64,000 nt of DNA from Pseudo-nitzschia pungens (GCA_037355855.1 CM074763.1:4030001-4094000); one strand, 5' to 3'. Counted from the first letter of the stretch, positions 38,607 through 51,100 are shown. The notes: generated by a model from the sequence alone, not told the origin. Program-made: numbers and translations.

Positions 38607-40551
38607 ACAATTTGCGCGACGCGCATTTTGTCCGACGTTCCGATGTTCCAGTACTAAAAAATACGTAGATTTCTACACAACTTTACCATGCGATATCTCG
38701 CTCCCTTATACACCCCCAATCACAACCCCAGGACCTACATGTATTAACCAAGACCTGAGCTCTTCGTTTCTGCTATCGGTTCAGTTGCTGGATGCTTCCT
38801 TTCGTTGAGTTTGTTGCCAATTCACTGCTCGACCGAGGGATCAGCAACAGCAGCAGCACCAAAACCAAGATCGACACATAATTTTCTACAGCACTTCCAG
38901 TACAGATTCTACAGCAATTCACCAATAATTTTCGTTGTATTTCTGCTTCGATCTGTTTCCCAGCTCCATCCCCCAAGGCCCCTAAGTATATCTTGTACTT
39001 AATGTTCTACACTGTTTCCAAGCTGCTTAAGTGATTCTCACTTAAAGTTCTTCCACTGTAGGAATATTTCTACACGAAATTCCAGATGTCATCTGTTTCC
39101 AAGTCTACTGCCCTGCTGGACCATAAGTGTTTTCGCTTATGGTCCTACTGTTTTCTGACCCAAGCCCCAAAGCCGCTAAGTACAGTTCGCTTAAGGCCCT
39201 ACCATCTACATATACCTCTCAGGTGTACAGTATAAATGTCATCTGTTTCCAAGTCTACTGCCCTGCTGGACGATAAGTGTTTTCGCTTATGGTCCTACTG
39301 TTTTTCTGACCCAAGCCCCAAAGCCGCTAAGTACAGCTTGCTTAAGGCTCTCCTACCTACATATACCTCTCAGATGCATTCTTCAACTGTCATCTGTTTT
39401 CAAGTCTACTGCCCTGCTGGACCATAAGTGTTTTCGCTTAAGGTCCTACTGTTTTCTGACCCAAGCCCCAAAGCCGCTAAGTACAGCTTGCTTAAGGCTC
39501 TCCTACCTACATAACTTTCTCAGGTGCACACTTCAACTGTCATCTGTTTTCAAGTCTACTGCCCTGCTGGACCATAAGTGTTTTCGATTATGGACCTACT
39601 GTTTTTCTGACCCAAGCCCCAAAGTCGCTAAGTACAGTTTGCCAAAGGCTCTCCTACCTACATAACCCTCTCAGGTGCACACTTCAACTGTCATCTGTTT
39701 TCAAGTCTACTGCCCTGCTGGACCATAAGTGTTTTCGATTGTGGACCTACTGTTTTTCTGACCAAAGCCCCAAAGTCGCTAAGTATCCTTTACTTAACGC
39801 TCTACCACCTACATATACCCCTTCAGTTCACAGTACAGCTGCCACCTGTTTCCAAGACTACAGGCCTGCTGGTATTAAGTGTTCTCACTTAGAGCCCTTG
39901 TTTCCAAGCTACTACGACGTTCTAACAGGAGGACAGCAGCTGTTTTGAATTTCGTAGTAGGCTCCACCGCCTCTATGTGTTATACCTAGGTACCAGCAGG
40001 TACCACTACGACGGCAGGTACTGAATGTACGAGCATTACCTGGGAAATTTTGGGTTACGGGAATGTGTTTGGGGATGACTACTTGCATTACTGGTGATGC
40101 TGCACTCCAGCATTCAGAGAGGAGTTTTGCTTTTGTACGCTGACCACTAGCATTACAGATACCATGTATCTAGTCAGGGTTTTGCTTGTGTCAGCTGACC
40201 ACTAGCATTACGGATGCTGCACACCAGCATTGGAGGGACAGTTTTGCTTGTGTCTTTCCCTTTCACGTTCTTGTTACCCCGTTTCCTGTACGCTTTGCAA
40301 CAGCAGTGTCTGTTGTGCTCTGGACTGGTTCGTTTTATTTTTTCCTGTTTCTTACCAAGGTTCGTTTGCAAAATAGTCGTCTTTACAACCTGGGGACCAA
40401 ATCCCCCATGGTTGAGGCGACGCGTCGTTCTACAACTTGGGGCCTAAACTCTCTTCGATTGAGGCGACGATAAAGTCTGGTTACAGACTGAGTAGCTTTT
40501 AACCACCTTCGGTGGATTCTCCTACTTAAATAAGTATATTATTATTATTAA
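38607..40551 (+). mobile_element. ORF-less LINE-like element 2
   Basis: 1.95 kb, flanked by a perfect 18-bp target duplication (38589-38606 and 40552-40569) inside a LINE. The organisation matches element 1: 5' end ACAATTTGCGCGACGCGC, a LINE-5'UTR-like start, 150-bp hairpin units (five rather than six), doubled 3' domain, hairpins and (ATT)n. Its near-identity to element 1 implies recent activity. No ORF. Confidence 0.92.
39088..39990 (+). repeat. 150-bp hairpin tandem repeats of element 2 (5 units plus partial)
   Basis: Units begin GTCATCTGTTT at 39088, 39238, 39389, 39539 and 39690; a diverged one begins near 39840. The unit number differs from element 1 by one, so the array expands or contracts in whole units. 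Confidence 0.88.
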
Positions 40552-40569
40552 AAGAAAGAACTGATGGAT

Positions 40570-40708
40570 GATAGCTGTAGCCCAACGTTTGGGAGAGCGC
40601 TTGCTTCCAATGTGGGAGTAGTAGTCAGCCTGGATTTGGTACCAGCGAGGAGACCACCTACCAAGGATCCAGTTTTGCCAACCAATAGTCCTCTGTGCTC
40701 TGACAGCA
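40570..40708 (-). mobile_element. LINE copy 6, remaining 5' part
   Basis: This continues the ORF2 C-terminal sequence from 38606 (GATAGCTGTAGCCCAACG...) to GCTCTGACAGCA, where the tail of the next copy begins. Confidence 0.85.
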
Positions 40709-40834
40709 TAATAATAATAATATACGTATTTAAATAACTTTAATCACCAAAGGTGAAACTAAATTACTCAGTCTGTAACCAGACTTTAACGTCGCCTCCA
40801 TCGAAGAGTCAGGACCCCAAGTGGCAGAACGACA
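40709..40834 (-). mobile_element. LINE 3' module only (short copy)
   Basis: About 125 bp consisting solely of the structured 3' module and tail. It begins, in element orientation, at TTGTCGTTCTGCCACTTGG directly after the (ATT)n tail of copy 5. The same boundary is seen at 36310. Confidence 0.85.
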
Positions 40835-43800
40835 ATAATAATAATAATATACGTATTTAAATAACTTTAATCACCAAAGGTGAAACTAAATTACTCAGTC
40901 TGTAACCAGACTTTAACGTCGCCTCCATCATAGAGTCAGGACCCCAAGTGGCAGAACGACAAATTTTCAAACAAACCTTGAACATCAAGCAGGGAAAAAG
41001 ACATACAAGTCCCACAAAATAGGGACTTGAGAGAAAGTGAGATGGGAATGTGGATATTGGGATAAGATCCAGTATCAAAAGTTATATGACAGGATGAGAA
41101 ACAGGAACAGAAGACAAACCAAAGTACAAAGTGGAAGCACCCTAAGGTCCAGTAAGCCAGGCTCTTAAGAGAGCAGCCTCTCGTTGGTATGGCTGCACAG
41201 GTTGGACAGGTGCTGCATACTGCTTCCTGGCAAGGTGGATGGTTGCAAGCCACTGCCTCTTGGCAGTCAGGGTGTAACCTTGTAGGACTTGGAAAGGGGT
41301 TTGTAAAAGGGAGTGTGACTGGGGAAGTGCACCAGCTGCACCAATGGCCAATTCAGAGGTAATGGAAGCATCAAGAGATTGGTGTTGTTCAGCATCAAGG
41401 GTACCCCCAGGACCATGGAGTCGTTCATTCCTATAGGTCCAAAGATCCCAGGAGGTAAGAAAGAACTGATGGATGATAGCTGTAGCCCAGCGTCTGGGAG
41501 AGCGCTTGCTTCCAATGTGAGAGTAGTAGTCAGCCTGGATTTGATACCAGCGAGGAGACCACCTACCAAGAAGCCAGTTGTGCCAGCCAATAGTCCTCTG
41601 TGCCCTGACAGCAGACGCAATTGCAAGTGAGTAGGATGATGGATAAATGTTCTGGCCCTTCCGAACTCTGGTGAGGAGATCCACAATGGCAACAACCAAT
41701 GATGGATCAGTTTGTTCAACTTCAAGCCTCTTCTGCAGTGGTCCCGTGAAGGCAGACACACTATGCCTGACAGCCCCAGGGTCCTTGCAGGAGAGCACAT
41801 GAGAAACCTTCTCGTTGTCTGCATCACACAATGGGCACCTGGAGTGATCCTGATACTGGTAGTGAAGGAGTTGGTTGCCAACACCAATGCATCCAGAAGC
41901 AAACTTGACAAACCACCTTTGCATGCCAGGAGGTAGACGCTTGAAGGCAGACAGATGGGCACACCAATGGATGGAACCCAAAACAGGTTGTGGAATGGGG
42001 ATATCATGGTGGGTCTGCCAATATTTAAGAAGAGGAGGACCAGAAATGGCAACATGCAAAGCATTTTGATCAAACCTTGAACACTTGCATCCATTGAGAG
42101 AAAATGCCCAAGGCTCAAACACAAGTCTGGGATAGTGATGGGCAGAAGCTCTATGGACAGAGAGAAATGCCTTTGCCATGCTGTCAACCTGATGATTGCG
42201 AAGGTCCCACCAATCAAGAAAGATTCCAGCTTGATGGCCCTGAACCCACTGAAAGTGCACAGAGATTGGCAGGGCAGAAATCATGTTTCTGATGACATAA
42301 ACATAATCAAAAGACTTCTGGGAAATAACCAAGGGCCAGGATCCCTCAGCCTGTTTGAGAGCTGTGTCACCATCCAGAGCAATGGTGATAGAGCCAGAAG
42401 CAATATCAAAAAGACTCACCAGAGCAGTGCAACAGGTGAGAACCCCAAGGATGCCTGCCAGCTCACTCCTATAGGATGATTGGTCCTCAGGGGATCCACT
42501 GACAAAATTACAGCCAGTGAGGAACAATGAAGCAGACTTGGTGGAGGTATTGGGTGACAAAATGAAAGCAGAAGTTCCTCTGACAAGGTCCGGATCAAAT
42601 GAACCATCACATACAGCACTGGCAGTACCACTCTCAATAGCATCAACAAGGTGCTGACAGCCAGCCTGTGGTAGGGAATATTTGTGGAGAAGTACCCTTG
42701 GAGACGCACAGAGTGCATCAAAGGCATCTACTGGGGAGTCTGGAAGAGAATCAAATGGATTGTACACCAGAGGATCCATGTCAGGAGGCTCAGAAACAAA
42801 AGCAGAGGACCCAACAACGCGTACAACTTGTCCACAAATAACAGGGCAGACAAGCACATCAGCACAGGCTGGTTTGTCAGAAATGAGTTCAGAAGTGACC
42901 CTGTATCTGCCCCTGCCTTGGGAGGTGCTCACAATCCAGCCAGTAGAAGTTTTGAAGAATATTCTGTTGGTGGATGGAGACAAAAACCAAGGCCAAAGAG
43001 AAGCTGTCTGGGGAGAGAGCCAATGCCCAAGATGAAAAGAAGGAGCCAGTGCCCTGGCTGCAGGGGGTGGACAGGGGGGAAGAAAACAGGTCTGAAGAGC
43101 CTTAGTCCATAAGCGCTGTGCTGCTGGAGGCCAAGATGGAGGACATCTCGGTCAGTCAAGATGATCCCTCAAGTGATTGGAGGATGTCAGCTGGAAAGCC
43201 ATGGGAGAGAGTCTTTTCCCATCTGGAGTACAAATGTCAGCAAGGGAGATAGCCTTGAGTGACATGCGCATGTGATTCAAGAGGGACAAGTCAGCACCTC
43301 TGAAGCCAGCGTTGACAAAGGCTTGCATGAGATAGCAGTCATTGGAACGTAACAGTGGAAGATCTGGGAAGTCTTCAAACAAGCTCACAGGGTGAACAGA
43401 GAAAAACTTCCACACATGTTTGTACCAGCAAGGAGTGACGTAGGAAGCAAAAGGATGATATGGGGTGACACCAAGATGGAGAGGAATGCCAAGTTCGAGC
43501 CGTAGAGACTCAGCAGTTAGCCTGAGAATCCGACCAGTTTGGGAGGACCTGACAGATTCCTGAAAGAGAGTGGCAATATGACTGAACTCTTGGAGGAGGT
43601 AGGGATGAACGAAACCAAAGCCTTGATAGAGGGAAGGACCATAGAATACATGTCTGGGAAATGTCCGTGACATCCCTGCTTTATGCAGCACAGGAACAAG
43701 TGCTGGGTGAATGATCTTCGTCCAGGTGGCCTCATCAAGTTGCGTGACAGGCATGGGGTATTCAACAGACTTCATGAAAGAATACTTGAATGTGTAGAGG

Positions 43801-45227
43801 GATGCCCTCTTCTCACACTTGGAAGCTTTGAGCTGAGAGCCAAAAGACTGAGACTGGGACTTCATGTGAGCAATCTGTGCTTCCTCATTGCCATCCATGG
43901 AGATAAAAACCCCAAGGGTCTTGTCAGCATGATCAACTTCAAACCGATCCAGGGTAGCTCGATTGCCATTCTTGTCAGCAACAGAGAAGTCACCGGGCAT
44001 GTCAGCAATGGAGCGATAGTCCCAACCGGATCCATTCCATTTGAAATCAATCAAATAACAGAAGGATTTGGCAGGTTCAATCGCACCACCAGTGGCAATA
44101 ATCCCTCCAGCCCATCGGTCAAGAGCTGCCTGAAAATCAACAGCCAATTCCTCACCAGATGTTGAGGAATCAGAGCCAGCACAAAACAAATCTGTGTCAT
44201 CCACAAAGGCAAAACCCACAAGAGAAACCAGTTGCAGTGACAATGAAGTGAGAAGATGGACACCATGCCCAGCCTGTTGCATCATTCGGAAGACAATTGT
44301 TGACACCAAGGCCCAAAGAGTTGGACCAATACCATTGCCTTGGCCACAACCACTGAGAGGAACAGGTTCATCACCATACACAGGGCCGGACCGACCAAAA
44401 CCAGTTTTGATGTGATGCTTAGCATGTTGCAGAGTAGACAGAAGAACTTCACACACATGGGCAGGAACCCCAAAGCTCTGGAGAGTGAGCCCTGCAATGG
44501 GATGAGAGATTCTATCATAACAGCCCTTGGCATCATTCATAGCAACAGCACCGGATCTGCGCTTCTGCCGCAACACATCACAGATGAGCTTCTTGTTCAG
44601 GCAGGTGTTGATGGCCTTGTGGTGTTTCCTGCTTCCATGTTGATCAACAGCCACAGCATTGGCACGTTCAGCATAGGCAAGAATGCGTCTACCAATCATC
44701 TTGTTGTTGATTTGGAACTCAGGAGACATCAGCTGAATAAGCCTCATCTTATCCACTCTATATTCACCAGGTTTCTTGAAGATCTCAACATCAGTGATGA
44801 CCTGCCAAGCAGAAGGAGAGAAGCCAACAATCAATGGGACGGATCTCAGGAGAGTGTCAAACTTGTTCAGCTGGGGATCCAGGGCAAATGCCTTGTGGTG
44901 GGCAAAACTCAAACAAGAAGGTTCACTTGCTGTGCGTTCCCTCTGGCGTTTCCAGGCAGCAGCATTGTCAGCTGGACACACTGAATAGTCAAAGGGGGGC
45001 AAACTCAGTATAGAGTCAGGGACTTTGAGACAGGAAAGAAATTCAGAAAGGTATTTGTCAGTGGCAGGAGGAGGATTATATGTGCCATCAAGAACATGAG
45101 TCGCAGCCTGGGCAGTGCCTAGGTAGCCGAAATCTTGAATGAAGGAGGGAGTCATGGAAGGAGTGCCAATACACTGCTGTTGACGCCGGACATTGGATTC
45201 AGCCATAGCTGGTACCATAGTAGTCTA
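40835..45227 (-). mobile_element. LINE copy 5 (5'-truncated in ORF2)
   Basis: A minus-strand copy with tail, 3'UTR and the RT, RNase H and finger part of ORF2. It stops at about 45227, upstream of the RT domain, where a plus-strand LINE begins. Sequence identity to copy 4 is very high, so it forms the left arm of a large inverted repeat with 49850-54233. See the ORF2 entry for its single disabling change. Confidence 0.92.
41142..45218 (-). pseudogene. LINE ORF2 (copy 5): RT, RNase H, finger; one nonsense codon
   Basis: From 45218 down to 43152 the frame encodes the RT region: MNDAKGCYDRI, LSGCGQGNGIGPT and FAFVDDTDLF. There TGA replaces a Trp codon (HLD*PRC against HLDWPRC in copies 4 and 7). 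The same frame then runs on to the stop at 41142-41144. It includes RNase H residues (CDGSFDPD, SYRSELAG, ALDGDTALK, NHQVDSMA) and CPLC...HVLSC. No frameshift is present, so the copy decayed by a single visible nonsense change besides 5' truncation. Confidence 0.9.
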
Positions 45228-45277
45228 CTGGAGTTTCTAAATTCTGTAACTCCAGAGCACCTCTGTGGGTTTCGAGC

Positions 45278-48100
45278 GTGACTCTTCTGGTAGTGCTCCA
45301 GTCTTTTCTTTTGGTTCCCCTGGAGCTTTTCCTTGTCCAGACCAACGTTGGACCTGTTGTTGCTGCTGTACCCTGTTTCCCAGCCTACAACCTATCAACC
45401 TATCAACTGGCATTTGCCCGCAACCGGTGCTTCTCCTGCCCCGGCCTTTGCCCTCAACCGGTGCTTGGCTCCCAGCAGCAGGGCTCCCAGCAGTCTGGAC
45501 CCCGGCCCCCAGTCTCCCAGCAGCCAGGATCCAACCCGGCAGGCTCCCAGCTGCCAAAGGGCTCTGGAACCTCAGGCAAGGTCCCTGCTTCATCCATCCT
45601 CAAGCAATCTACTCTTGCCTTTTCCTCTGCCCAGAAAGCTGATCCCTCTCAGCAGCAAGCACGCCAATCCCAACGCCAGGAGGCTCTGGCTGCTGCCAAC
45701 AGGGCTCATTCCGCTTCCTTCTTCTGGTGTTTTTATGGTAAGGGTCCCTGTTCTGGCAAGTCTCCTATCCCATCTGCAATTCATGCCTTTCGAAAATCTC
45801 CAACTGGTAACCGGTTATGGGCTGGGTGTCCAAGCCCCACACACTTTTTCAGCAAGAAGGAGGGTAAAGACAAAAAATCCATCCATGATATTTGCCGGAC
45901 TGCCATCCCTCCTGTTTATGCTCAGGTTTTTCCGGACACTCCAGACTGGCGCAATGCCTCTGTAGCTTCCTTGGCTTCTATTGCCTCTGCTTGCTTTCAA
46001 GACTCTGCCCCTGCCTGGACCAAGCAACCACCTGGCCAGGCTCTGAAGCAATGTCTTATTGGTTTGGTCAAGATGTCTCCTGAGTGTTTTGATGACCTGT
46101 ATTGTGAAGGCAACCTTTTGCCTAGCACTGAAGGCAAAGTATGGTGGGCAGCCAATCAGGTGCTTGGTTCTCACTGGCATTTCAAGAAGCGCCCTCCTAC
46201 ACCTGCGCCACCAGTGGCTGATGATGCTTCCACTTCCAAATCTTCCACTTCCAAATCAGTGTCCTTTCTTCCTGGTGGTGGTGATGCTACTGTCTTGTCC
46301 TCCTCTGCTGGGCATTTCCTCCAACGCCGAGGGGTTTGCTCCAGTGATTCTAGAGCTCCAGTGGATGTCACTGCTGGCACCAAGTGTTCTCATAGTTCTT
46401 ATGTCACTCTGTCCCTTCCAAGGTTGATGTCACAACGCCCTGGGGAACTGTATGATAAGCTGCTCAAGTCTCTCAAGGAAGCTTTGGATCTTCTATGGAC
46501 TGTTGACAAGCGCCTGGTGTTGTATGTTTTTCCCTCAAGAGCCAGGCTCAACCCCAAGGCCAAGCCTGTTACCAAGTTTTGGGCGACACTTCCTGACAGG
46601 AAGACCTTGGAATTGTATGTTGCTCAGCTATGGCTTCGCAGTAGAACTGCTCCTCATCTACGATTCTTTGTGGGACACAGTGCTTCCCTGGAGAAACTCT
46701 TTTCAGCACAATTGCTCCAGAGGCTCAGAGACCGTGACATGGACCTGAAATATGACCACATACAGGCCCCAGTTATTGTCACCTGTGGCTTTCTCCTTGG
46801 ATCTTACATGCAGAGTTTTGATCTTGACCACTACAACGAATTGCTTCAGACTCATCCCAGGTTTCAGGCATGTCCTATTGCTGTTATCAGGAAGAATATC
46901 AGCCTTGACAACTCCAGAACTCCTGATCCCAATCCGGTTCTGGCTGCTCATGTTTTATGTGATGCAACAAAGCGCGCCCAAACTGTTAAGCTCCTCAAAG
47001 CCCAGTTCAACCGTTGCAAACCTTCAGACATTGCCTCTTTACCTGATGGTAAATTCTACAAGTTTATTGAGACAGCTACCAATCCTTCTGACAGACCTCT
47101 TCCCCCCTCCAAGCTCAAGACTGTTCGCCAGGCTAAGCACCGCCAAGCCAAATTTATTGAGAGCCATGAAACTGCTCCTGTTCTGGGGGTAGTTGATCTT
47201 GATCTTCCAGTTGACTTGGGCCAAGGGCTGGGTTTGAAGACACTGCGCAGTGTGCTTCTGGGTATCAGAACCCGTGACAATTGGTCATGGCCTCTTTTTC
47301 TTTCTGTCGATACCAGTTCATACCGAGGCGAGATCCTTGCTTTGTACAACATCACTACCAAGGCTGAAGCAATGGCCATGTTGTCTTTCCTGCCTATTAT
47401 ACTGGAAGCTCAGTATGGTTCTTGTGTTAGACAATGGTTCTCTTCTGAGTGCTTGACTGAAATGGAAGCTTACCATTGGGATGATGCAGTCAATTGTGTT
47501 GTGGAAACTGCACCTGCTGCAGATCCAATGCAGGATAACTCTCTTCCCTTTTTTGGTGATGGGGATGCACGAGATTGGGAACTTGTTGATGATGACTTGT
47601 CCGTTGACCTTGCTCCTGATCTCACTTTTGATCTGGATTTGCACTTTAACCTCCAAGCCCGTGCTGACAGTGGTGGTGGAGGCTTTGATGATTCTCAATC
47701 CATGGATACTTTAGCGACTGGCACTTCCAATCTTACTGCTGTCCAGGCCTCAGCGCCTGCATGTGCTGTTCCTCCTGGCGGTGATCCTACCCATGTGGCC
47801 AAGGCTGATGCCTCCCCTGGTATCTCTCCTGAAGTTCCCCCTGAAGTTCCTGACCCTCCCCATGATGCCATGGCTGGTGACCTCCCTGTGGCCTCTCCTG
47901 AGTCCTCAACTGCAGTTCCTGCTGCCGGTGGTGGGGAAGATGCAGCCTCTGCATTGAGGCTTGGAGTTGCTGCAATTGCATTCTCTTCCAGTCATGATGC
48001 TAGTGTCAGTGATTTGAGCCATGCCAATGTCTCCACCAAATCAGCTCCGGCAACTCTTCCTTCCGTGCGACAGACTCGGTTTCCTTCTGATCATGGTTAG
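45278..48100 (+). CDS. LINE ORF1 protein (copy 4)
   Basis: The frame is open for 940 codons. The MPPPPPASRRKR start of copy 3 is absent, so the start used here is uncertain and the N-terminus may be truncated. The N-terminal region is Gln/Pro/Ser-rich (GSQQQGSQQSG) in place of the SNSGK repeats. From FFWCFYGKGPCSGK on it is collinear with copy 3, with scattered substitutions and a few residues of length difference (SKSSTSKSVSF). It lacks recognisable zinc knuckles. The role, by analogy with other LINEs, is RNA binding and chaperone activity. It overlaps ORF2 by ATGGTTAG at 48093-48100. Confidence 0.82.
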   Translation: MTLLVVLQSFLLVPLELFLVQTNVGPVVAAVPCFPAYNLSTYQLAFARNRCFSCPGLCPQPVLGSQQQGSQQSGPRPPVSQQPGSNPAGSQLPKGSGTSGKVPASSILKQSTLAFSSAQKADPSQQQARQSQRQEALAAANRAHSASFFWCFYGKGPCSGKSPIPSAIHAFRKSPTGNRLWAGCPSPTHFFSKKEGKDKKSIHDICRTAIPPVYAQVFPDTPDWRNASVASLASIASACFQDSAPAWTKQPPGQALKQCLIGLVKMSPECFDDLYCEGNLLPSTEGKVWWAANQVLGSHWHFKKRPPTPAPPVADDASTSKSSTSKSVSFLPGGGDATVLSSSAGHFLQRRGVCSSDSRAPVDVTAGTKCSHSSYVTLSLPRLMSQRPGELYDKLLKSLKEALDLLWTVDKRLVLYVFPSRARLNPKAKPVTKFWATLPDRKTLELYVAQLWLRSRTAPHLRFFVGHSASLEKLFSAQLLQRLRDRDMDLKYDHIQAPVIVTCGFLLGSYMQSFDLDHYNELLQTHPRFQACPIAVIRKNISLDNSRTPDPNPVLAAHVLCDATKRAQTVKLLKAQFNRCKPSDIASLPDGKFYKFIETATNPSDRPLPPSKLKTVRQAKHRQAKFIESHETAPVLGVVDLDLPVDLGQGLGLKTLRSVLLGIRTRDNWSWPLFLSVDTSSYRGEILALYNITTKAEAMAMLSFLPIILEAQYGSCVRQWFSSECLTEMEAYHWDDAVNCVVETAPAADPMQDNSLPFFGDGDARDWELVDDDLSVDLAPDLTFDLDLHFNLQARADSGGGGFDDSQSMDTLATGTSNLTAVQASAPACAVPPGGDPTHVAKADASPGISPEVPPEVPDPPHDAMAGDLPVASPESSTAVPAAGGGEDAASALRLGVAAIAFSSSHDASVSDLSHANVSTKSAPATLPSVRQTRFPSDHG

Positions 48101-51100
48101 CTCTTCTGGTATGAGGTGTGATGGGATGCCTTCCAATCCAAATCCCATCAATGCTTCTCCTGTTTCTCCCTTTTCCCCCTCCGACTCTTCCCCTGTCCCT
48201 CATTTTGTCCAATTAACTCTTCATGGAGAATCTCTTGCTGCTAAGGATTCTGACAGTTTTGGTCATTCCTTCCCTCAAGCTCCATCCTCTAACTCCACCA
48301 TCATCACATTCCAAAACATTGGACCACAGCGCAGAGCTGCCTTTATGTCCATGTCCAAGCACAACGCCCGTCAATTTGTCAAGAGCAATGCCAGTGTGGC
48401 TCTTTTTGCTGAACATTGTTTGAATGAATCCAAACTCCTGCCCTGTGATCTTTTCAATCGGCGCATGAAGAATGTCAGTCCCTCAAGTTTTTCCTATCTT
48501 GCTAACAACAAGCATGAAGCTTCTGCCTGCTCTTGGCTTCAGCCTGGCGGCACAGGTTTTTCCATTGACCAGCTGTTCAGCTCACACAAGGTTGCACATG
48601 GAGCTGATCCATCTGGTCTTGGCAGATGGTCCTTTGTCAAGTTTCAGGGCAGGGATGGCTACAATGTCACCATGTTTTCTGCCTACTGCCCAGTTGAAAA
48701 TGATAGGGATCTTGGCTCAGTCTGGAATCAACAGTACCGATACTTTCAAGCCGCTGAAAATCTTTTCAGTCCCAATCCATGCATTCTCTTTCACAGGGAT
48801 TTAACTGCTGCCCTTCAAGTCTGTCTGGGTGCAGGTGATCAAGTCATTGTTGGGATTGACCAGAATGCTGATGTCAGGACTGATGGCTTGTCTTTTGAGC
48901 TCAAGGCTCTTGGTTTCAGAGATGCCATTCTTACCCTTCATAGTACGTCTTCTCCTCCTGCCACTCACAACCGCAACACTACCAGAACACCAATTGATGC
49001 CATTTGGGTCTCTGAGAATGTTGATGTTCTCAGGGCTGGGTATTGTCCCTTTGGAGGTGCCCATGGTATGGAATCTGACCATCGCATGCTCTGGATTGAG
49101 GTTTGTAATGGCAGCATCATGGGCAAACATTTGCCACCTCCTGTGAGATTCTCTCTGTCCAAACTCCAGTCCTCCCATCCTCATCTGCGACAACGGTATT
49201 TCAAGCGAGTGAGGCACTGCTTTCTCAAGGCTGGAGTGTTTTCTCTCCAAGCTAAGCTGGAGCACCTACTGGCTCAGTTTTAGTCTGGGGATATTTCTGT
49301 GCGCACTGATCTCATCACCACATATGAAGTACTCCATGAAACCTCTACCTCTCTCAGGCTCTCTGTTGAACAAAACCTCTGCCACACTAGAGCTGGTTTG
49401 GTTCCATGGTCACCTAAGCTGCAAGTCTATCGTGATACCATTGACTTTTGGCGGCGTGTTGTTAAGTTGAGACAGGGTGTGTCCACCAGTCATACTGTTT
49501 TGAAAAGGTTGGCCTGCAAGCTTTCTCTCTACAAAGGAGAATACAGTGACCTTTCCAGTGCTCTCCTCCATCTGAAACAAGCTTACAAGCAATACCGGGC
49601 AGTGAAGAAATTGGCCCCCTCATGGAGAGACTCCTTCAATCAAGGCCTGGTGGATGCACTTCTTGCTGAAGGCAAGCCTCACAACCAGCATGCTTCTCAG
49701 ATTCGTGCCAGGATGCGCAGGGAACGTCTTCAACGAGAGCTTGGTCTCGCTGCTCGGTCTATTCGGGGACGTGTCAACAAGTCAGCAGTCTTGCGCGCTA
49801 TTGCAGTTGGCCATGATGGTGTTGAACAGGTCTTGGAGTCTCAGTCTACTATGGTACCAGCTATGGCTGAATCCAATGTCCGGCGTCAACAGCAGTGTCT
49901 TGGCACTCCTTCCATGACTCCCTCCTTCATTCAAGATTTTGGATACCTAGGCACAGCCCATGCTGCTCCCCAAGTCCTTGATGGCACATACATTCCTCCT
50001 CCTGCCACTGACAAATACCTTTCTGAATTTCTTTCCTGTCTCAAAGTCCCTGACTCTATTCTGAGTTTGCCCCCCTTTGACTATTCAGTGTGTCCAGCTG
50101 ACAATGCTGCTGCCTGGAAACGCCAGAGGGAACGCACAGCAAGTGAACCTTCTTGTTTGAGTTTTGCCCACCACAAGGCATTTGCCCTGGATCCCCAGCT
50201 GAACAAGTTTGACACTCTCCTGAGATCCGTCCCTTTGATTGTTGGCTTCTCTCCTTCTGCTTGGCAGGTCATCACTGATGTTGAGATCTTCAAGAAACCT
50301 GGTGAATATAGAGTGGATAAGATGAGACTCATCCAGTTGATGTCTCCTGAGTTCCAAATCAACAACAAGATGATTGGCAGACGAATTCTTGCCCATGCTG
50401 AACGTGCCAATGCCGTGGCTGTTGATCAACATGGAAGCAGGAAACACCACAAGGCAATCAACACCTGCCTGAACAAGAAGCTCATATGTGATGTGTTGCG
50501 GCAGAAGCGCAGATCCGGTGCTGTTGCTATGAATGATGCCAAGGGCTGCTATGATAGGATCTCTCATCCCATTGCAGGTCTCACTCTCCAGAGCTTTGGG
50601 GTTCCTGCACATGTGTGTGAGGTTCTTTTGTCTACTTTGCAACTTGCCAAGCACCACATCAAAACTGGTTTTGGTCGGTCAGGTCCTGTGTATGGTGATG
50701 AACCTGTTCCTCTCAGCGGTTGTGGCCAAGGCAATGGTATTGGTCCAACTCTTTGGGCTTTGGTGTCAACAATTGTCTTCCGAATGATGCAACAGGCTGG
50801 GCATGGTGTCCATCTTCTCACTTCATTGTCACTGCAACTGGTTTCTCTTGTGGGTTTTGCCTTTGTGGATGACACAGATTTGTTTTGTGCTGGCTCTGAT
50901 TCCTCCACATCTGGTGAGGAATTGGCTGTTGACTTTCAGGCAGCTCTTGACCGATGGGCTGGTGGGATTATTGCCACTGGTGGTGCTATTGAACCTGCCA
51001 AATCCTTCTGTTATTTGATTGATTTCAAATGGAATGGATCCGGTTGGGACTATCGCTCCATTGCTGACATGCCTGGTGACTTCTCAGTTGCTGACAAGAA

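Noticed and set aside
26819..39990. CRISPR-like array
   Set aside because: Units are contiguous 150-bp tandem repeats without unique spacers, inside a eukaryotic retroelement; no cas genes.
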